From Lactococcus allomyrinae (GTDB lineage Bacteria; Bacillota; Bacilli; Lactobacillales; Streptococcaceae), in the NCBI RefSeq assembly GCF_003627095.1, contig NZ_CP032627.1, forward strand, positions 186,001-250,000: a DNA stretch of 64,000 bases. Direction: 5' to 3'. The notes under the pieces were generated by a model that was not told the DNA's origin, did not search any database, and saw only the letters and a list, made by a program, of their open reading frames with translations. A program made the translations under genes and the position numbers. The stretch's first letter is position 1. Each line of letters begins with the position of its first letter. Positions 60,600-64,000 of this stretch are shown piece by piece.

Positions 60600-60637
60600 G
60601 GACTTCTTACCCGACAAAAGAAAAGACATGAGATAAT
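60600..60637 (+). promoter_or_regulatory. element-type promoter
   Basis: GGACTTCTTA and CCCGAC together, GATAAT 32 bp downstream in TGAGATAATAA. This copy shows both versions of the upstream block in one site. Drives the intein-containing helicase. Confidence 0.75.
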
Positions 60638-60670
60638 AATAGAAAAAGCATAAGAAAGAATAAGTTTGAT

Positions 60671-63600
60671 ATGGATTTGATTAAAGAATTGGATATTAAA
60701 AATGATGTTCCTTCCGTAAAATTGCGCTATTATCAAGAAGAAGCGAAAGCTGCGATTGAAGCAGAATGGGAAAAAGGCAACAAAAGAACCCTAGTTGTTA
60801 TGGCAACAGGGTGTCATAGAGTCGGTGAAGGTCTTTTAATGGCTGATGGAACTGTTCAAAAAGTTGAAAATATCAAAGTTGGTGATAAATTATTAGGGGG
60901 TGACGGCTCTCCTCGTACAGTATTAAAACGGCATGAAGGAGAAGATGAAATTTATGAGATTAAACCTATCAAAGGAAAAAGTTTTTTTGTAACAGGGAAT
61001 CATAAACTAACTTTGGTGAAAACAAGAAGGCGTGGAGATAATTCGCCACAGTATCCATCTTATCAGTATGATGCTTCTTTTGTAGATGTATCAGTAGATG
61101 ATTGGCTTTCATGGGGTAAAACACAAAAGCATATCCATAAATTAGTTAGAACAACAGGGGTTGAATTTCTAAATAAGGTTACTTTACCTCTTCCCCCTCA
61201 TTTTCTTGGTGTTCTTCTTGGAGATGGTGGCTTGAAGTATCAGTTAAATGTGACTACTATGGATGAAGAAATTGTTGAAGAACTCATTAATCAAACTAAG
61301 GCACTTAATATGGAGCTTAGTCATACACCTGCTGGACGAGCAAAAACATATAAATTTTTAGATAATCATAAGCACAATAATAAATTAAGAAATATTTTAG
61401 ATACTTTAGATTTAACTGATAAAGGCTCAGAAGAAAAATTTATTCCACAAATTTACAAAACTGCATCTACGCAAGATAGACTAGAATTAATTGCAGGATT
61501 ATTAGATACAGATGGAAGTTTAAGCAATACAACTTATGATTTTACATCTAAATCAAAACAATTAGCAGAAGATTTGGTATTTCTTTGTCGCTCGGTTGGT
61601 TTAGCCGCTTATATGTCTGAAGCTAAAAAAGGAATAAAAAGTTTAAATTTTGAAGCAATTTATTGGCGTGTATGTATTAGTGGAAATACTGATAGAATTC
61701 CATGTAGAGTAGCGCATAAAATTGCTTCCAAAAGAAAACAAAAGAAAAATGTACTTAGAACAGGTTTTACTGTGACTCCTGTTGGAAAAGATAATTATGT
61801 TGGTTTTACAGTAGATGGAGATAATCGTTACTTACTAGATGATTTTACGATTACTCATAACTGTGGCAAAACGATAGTCATGGCAAAGGTCGCGGAAGAA
61901 CAACAACGTCTTCATCCAGACAAACAAATTTTAGTGCTTGCTCACCGTGGAGAACTGCTAAATCAAGCAATGAATAAATTTGAAAAAGCAACAGCACTTA
62001 CCACTGTAAAAGAGAAAGCCCAAGAGACAAGTATTGGTTCGGAAGCACAAGTCGTTGTTGCTTCTGTTCAAACCATGAAAAATGATAAACGTCTGCATCA
62101 ATTTGACCCAGAACAGTTTAGCACCATTATGGTCGATGAGACACATCATATTATGGCAAAGATGTACCGCAAAGTCATTGACTATTTCCCCAATGCGAAT
62201 ATGTTAGGTGTCACAGCGACAGCTGACCGGACAGATAAATTAGATTTAGGAGAAGTATTTGACAGTGTTGCTTATGAGTACGATTTAGCAACAGCTATTA
62301 AGGACGGCTATCTTTCTCCATTAACCGCTCAGACTATTCCAATTAATATTGATTTAAACGGCGTACATATGAAAGCAGGAGATTTTAATGAATCTGAACT
62401 TGATGATGTTTTAGGACCTTATTTAGAACGAATCGCAGATGAAATGGTCCTCGCGTGTGAAGGACGACAAACAGTCGTTTTTATGCCGTTGATTGCGACT
62501 TCCAAACGTTTTGTGGATATCCTAAATAAAAAAGGCTTTCGTGCTGCTGAGGTCAATGGACAATCTAAGAATCGGGATACCATTCTCAAAGATTTTGAAA
62601 ATCGGAAATATGAAGTGTTGGTGAATGCCATTTTGCTTACTGAAGGTTGGGATTGTCCGACTGTGGATTGTATTGTTATGCTTCGTCCAACCAAAAGCCG
62701 AAGTCTTTATGCACAGTGTATTGGGCGGGGAACTCGCTTATCGCAAGGAAAAAAAGAGTGCCTTATTTTAGATTTTCTCTGGAATAGTTCTAAGCACGCA
62801 CTCTGTCATCCTGTTTCGCTTCTTACCAAAAATGAAGCACTGGTACATAATGCGTCACTCCTCGCACAAAATGGCGAACCAAAAGCTGTTGACGAGTTAG
62901 TTGAAGAAGCGAAAGAAGAATATAAAAAAGCACAATATGCACAGTTGACACGAGAATTAGAAGCTCTTTCTATTCGGCGCCGTCGGAAAAAGCTTGACCC
63001 TTTTGAAATTTTTCTAGGGAATGCGAATGGTGTGGATTTCTCTGATGAAACCCAGAAAATGACAATGAGTCAAAATCAAAAAAACTGGTTGGATAGTAAT
63101 AATATAGATACTTCTTTGATTAAAACCTACGCACAAGCTGAGAGTTTAATCAATCAATTAACACATCGTGAACCAGACCAAGCTACGCTGAAGCAAGTGA
63201 AACTTCTTAAAGATAAAGGATTTAAACAGGCTGACCAATGGACAAAAGTAGAAGCGTCCGAAGTCATAGGAAAAATAGCAGAAAACTTCTGGGAAGTGCC
63301 ACGCTCAATCCATCCAAATACATATCAACCAAAACGCTTAGAAAATATTGAAAATAAAGAGAATTCTTCCTCAATACAACACTCTGAGATAAAAGAGCGT
63401 ATTAAAAAATTTGATAAACTGATAGAAAAGCAATTTTTAGAGTTGATTGCATCTGATAAAGAAGTGACAGCTAATGATAAGTTACGAAAAGCCATGCTTC
63501 AAGCCATGATGGAAGAAAAAAGCAACAGAGTAACGGCAATAAAACGAGCCTTTTTACAGAAAAAATCTCAAAAAGAAATAGATGGTATTGTTTATCAAGA

Positions 63601-64000
63601 AAACAAAGAATTTTACACTCAAACGAAGGAAGCTTGGAAAGTCTCAGAAGAAAAGCTTCGACAAGAAAAACGGCGAGAAGCCCGCAAAAAGGAGCGGGTG
63701 AAAAAAGAACAAAAGCAAAAAGAAAAAATCATAAGTCGAGAAAAAGCCGAAGAAGTCAGCAAGGCGCGTGAAGATAAAATTAAAGAGTTGTTTCCTGATG
63801 AATGGTACTTAGTTAAAGCACTTAATGGACGATGGATGAAAAAATATAAAGGGCGGATTACTGCTATCGCTCTTACAAAACGTGAAGGGGATTATTATGT
63901 GAGAGTCCACATTTCTGATTTTAATAAGAAAACATTCAAGGAAAGAAAAAAAAAACAAATTATTGACCATTTCTATGGGTTTAGCTCTGAAGTGCATTTT
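60671..64000 (+). CDS. SF2 DNA helicase interrupted by an intein (runs off the window)
   Basis: Open from the ATG to the window end (1110 codons, no stop). After removal of the intein the N-part (LRYYQEEAKAAIEAEWEKGN, LVVMATG) joins CGKTIVMAKVAEE to restore Walker A ATGCGKT. Later motifs: DEAD-like VDETHHIMAKM (about 487), GVTATADRTDK, LTEGWDCPTVD, QCIGRGTRLSQG. The C-terminal 380 residues are charged and helical (Lys/Glu-rich). A dsDNA helicase or restriction-like DEAD/DEAH enzyme; role in the element unknown. Transcribed from the element promoter at 60600. Confidence 0.9.
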   Translation, partial: MDLIKELDIKNDVPSVKLRYYQEEAKAAIEAEWEKGNKRTLVVMATGCHRVGEGLLMADGTVQKVENIKVGDKLLGGDGSPRTVLKRHEGEDEIYEIKPIKGKSFFVTGNHKLTLVKTRRRGDNSPQYPSYQYDASFVDVSVDDWLSWGKTQKHIHKLVRTTGVEFLNKVTLPLPPHFLGVLLGDGGLKYQLNVTTMDEEIVEELINQTKALNMELSHTPAGRAKTYKFLDNHKHNNKLRNILDTLDLTDKGSEEKFIPQIYKTASTQDRLELIAGLLDTDGSLSNTTYDFTSKSKQLAEDLVFLCRSVGLAAYMSEAKKGIKSLNFEAIYWRVCISGNTDRIPCRVAHKIASKRKQKKNVLRTGFTVTPVGKDNYVGFTVDGDNRYLLDDFTITHNCGKTIVMAKVAEEQQRLHPDKQILVLAHRGELLNQAMNKFEKATALTTVKEKAQETSIGSEAQVVVASVQTMKNDKRLHQFDPEQFSTIMVDETHHIMAKMYRKVIDYFPNANMLGVTATADRTDKLDLGEVFDSVAYEYDLATAIKDGYLSPLTAQTIPINIDLNGVHMKAGDFNESELDDVLGPYLERIADEMVLACEGRQTVVFMPLIATSKRFVDILNKKGFRAAEVNGQSKNRDTILKDFENRKYEVLVNAILLTEGWDCPTVDCIVMLRPTKSRSLYAQCIGRGTRLSQGKKECLILDFLWNSSKHALCHPVSLLTKNEALVHNASLLAQNGEPKAVDELVEEAKEEYKKAQYAQLTRELEALSIRRRRKKLDPFEIFLGNANGVDFSDETQKMTMSQNQKNWLDSNNIDTSLIKTYAQAESLINQLTHREPDQATLKQVKLLKDKGFKQADQWTKVEASEVIGKIAENFWEVPRSIHPNTYQPKRLENIENKENSSSIQHSEIKERIKKFDKLIEKQFLELIASDKEVTANDKLRKAMLQAMMEEKSNRVTAIKRAFLQKKSQKEIDGIVYQENKEFYTQTKEAWKVSEEKLRQEKRREARKKERVKKEQKQKEKIISREKAEEVSKAREDKIKELFPDEWYLVKALNGRWMKKYKGRITAIALTKREGDYYVRVHISDFNKKTFKERKKKQIIDHFYGFSSEVHF
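60812..61861 (+). other. intein with LAGLIDADG homing endonuclease domain
   Basis: 350 codons between ATG and CGKT of the host Walker A. It begins with Cys (CHRVGEGLLMADGTVQKVEN), has block B TGNHKLTL, two LAGLIDADG-like motifs (FLGVLLGDGGLK and LIAGLLDTDGSLSN), block F/G GFTVDGDNRYLL and ends HN before Cys+1. All canonical protein-splicing residues are present, so it should excise itself and could home into intein-free alleles. Confidence 0.92.

Overview
The window is about 64 kb of AT-rich DNA with strong AGGAGG-type ribosome binding sites, ATG/TTG/GTG starts and protein families typical of Lactococcus or a close Streptococcaceae relative. It contains no chromosomal housekeeping block. Instead it carries an ImmA/XRE switch, a ParM-like actin, a replication-initiator-like protein, phage-type recombination genes, tRNA genes, topoisomerase III and a Gram-positive type IV secretion system. 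I read it as most of a large mobile element (conjugative plasmid, phage-plasmid or ICE) with an accessory load. The host genus is inferred from style and families, not proven.

Layout. 1-2.8 kb: minus-strand control genes (small HTH protein, membrane protein, ImmA-like metalloprotease, XRE repressor) with a divergent control region. 2.8-13.7 kb: segregation and replication block (HTH protein, actin-like ATPase, small proteins, replication-initiator-like protein), a broken small gene, a phage-type C5 methyltransferase and coiled-coil/membrane proteins. 13.8-14.95 kb: five tRNA genes with a roughly 570-nt structured non-coding stretch between the first two. 15-17.9 kb: membrane proteins and an IS200/IS605-type tnpB element with its guide-RNA end. 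17.98-18.83 kb: a promoter followed by about 850 nt of hairpin-rich non-coding DNA, my best candidate for a giant ornate RNA (GOLLD/ROOL-like or new). 19.2-31.8 kb: a phage-like early region (SSB, Bet/RecT, a PARP-type ADP-ribosyltransferase, SF2 helicase, NrdH-like redoxin, DUF1351 protein) in which nearly every gene has its own hairpin leader. 31.9-36.2 kb: Spx-like protein without CXXC and topoisomerase III. 36.2-37.9 kb: an IscB-type OMEGA locus with its RNA. 37.9-41.1 kb: frameshifted lytic-domain gene and a deleted IS21 copy that cuts a repressor gene. 41.2-44 kb: a type VII (LXG) toxin/immunity cassette. 44.4-60.4 kb: the conjugation machinery (cell-wall hydrolases, lipoprotein, VirB2-, VirB3-, VirB4-, VirB6-like proteins). 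60.7 kb to the end: an SF2 helicase interrupted in its Walker A motif by an intein.

What ties it together is a 38-bp promoter type found 18 times: an upstream block (GGACTTGTTT, or GGACTT-like followed by CCCGAC) exactly 32 bp before a GATAAT -10 within TGAGATAATAA. It precedes the giant RNA, topB, the OMEGA RNA, tnpB, most transfer operons and the intein helicase, and on the minus strand the leftmost HTH gene. I infer a regulon under one element-encoded activator or alternative factor. Several genes are split by single-base frameshifts, often near homopolymers, so either the element is decaying or the assembly has indel errors. No relaxase, coupling protein (VirD4/TcpA) or integrase is recognisable inside the window.
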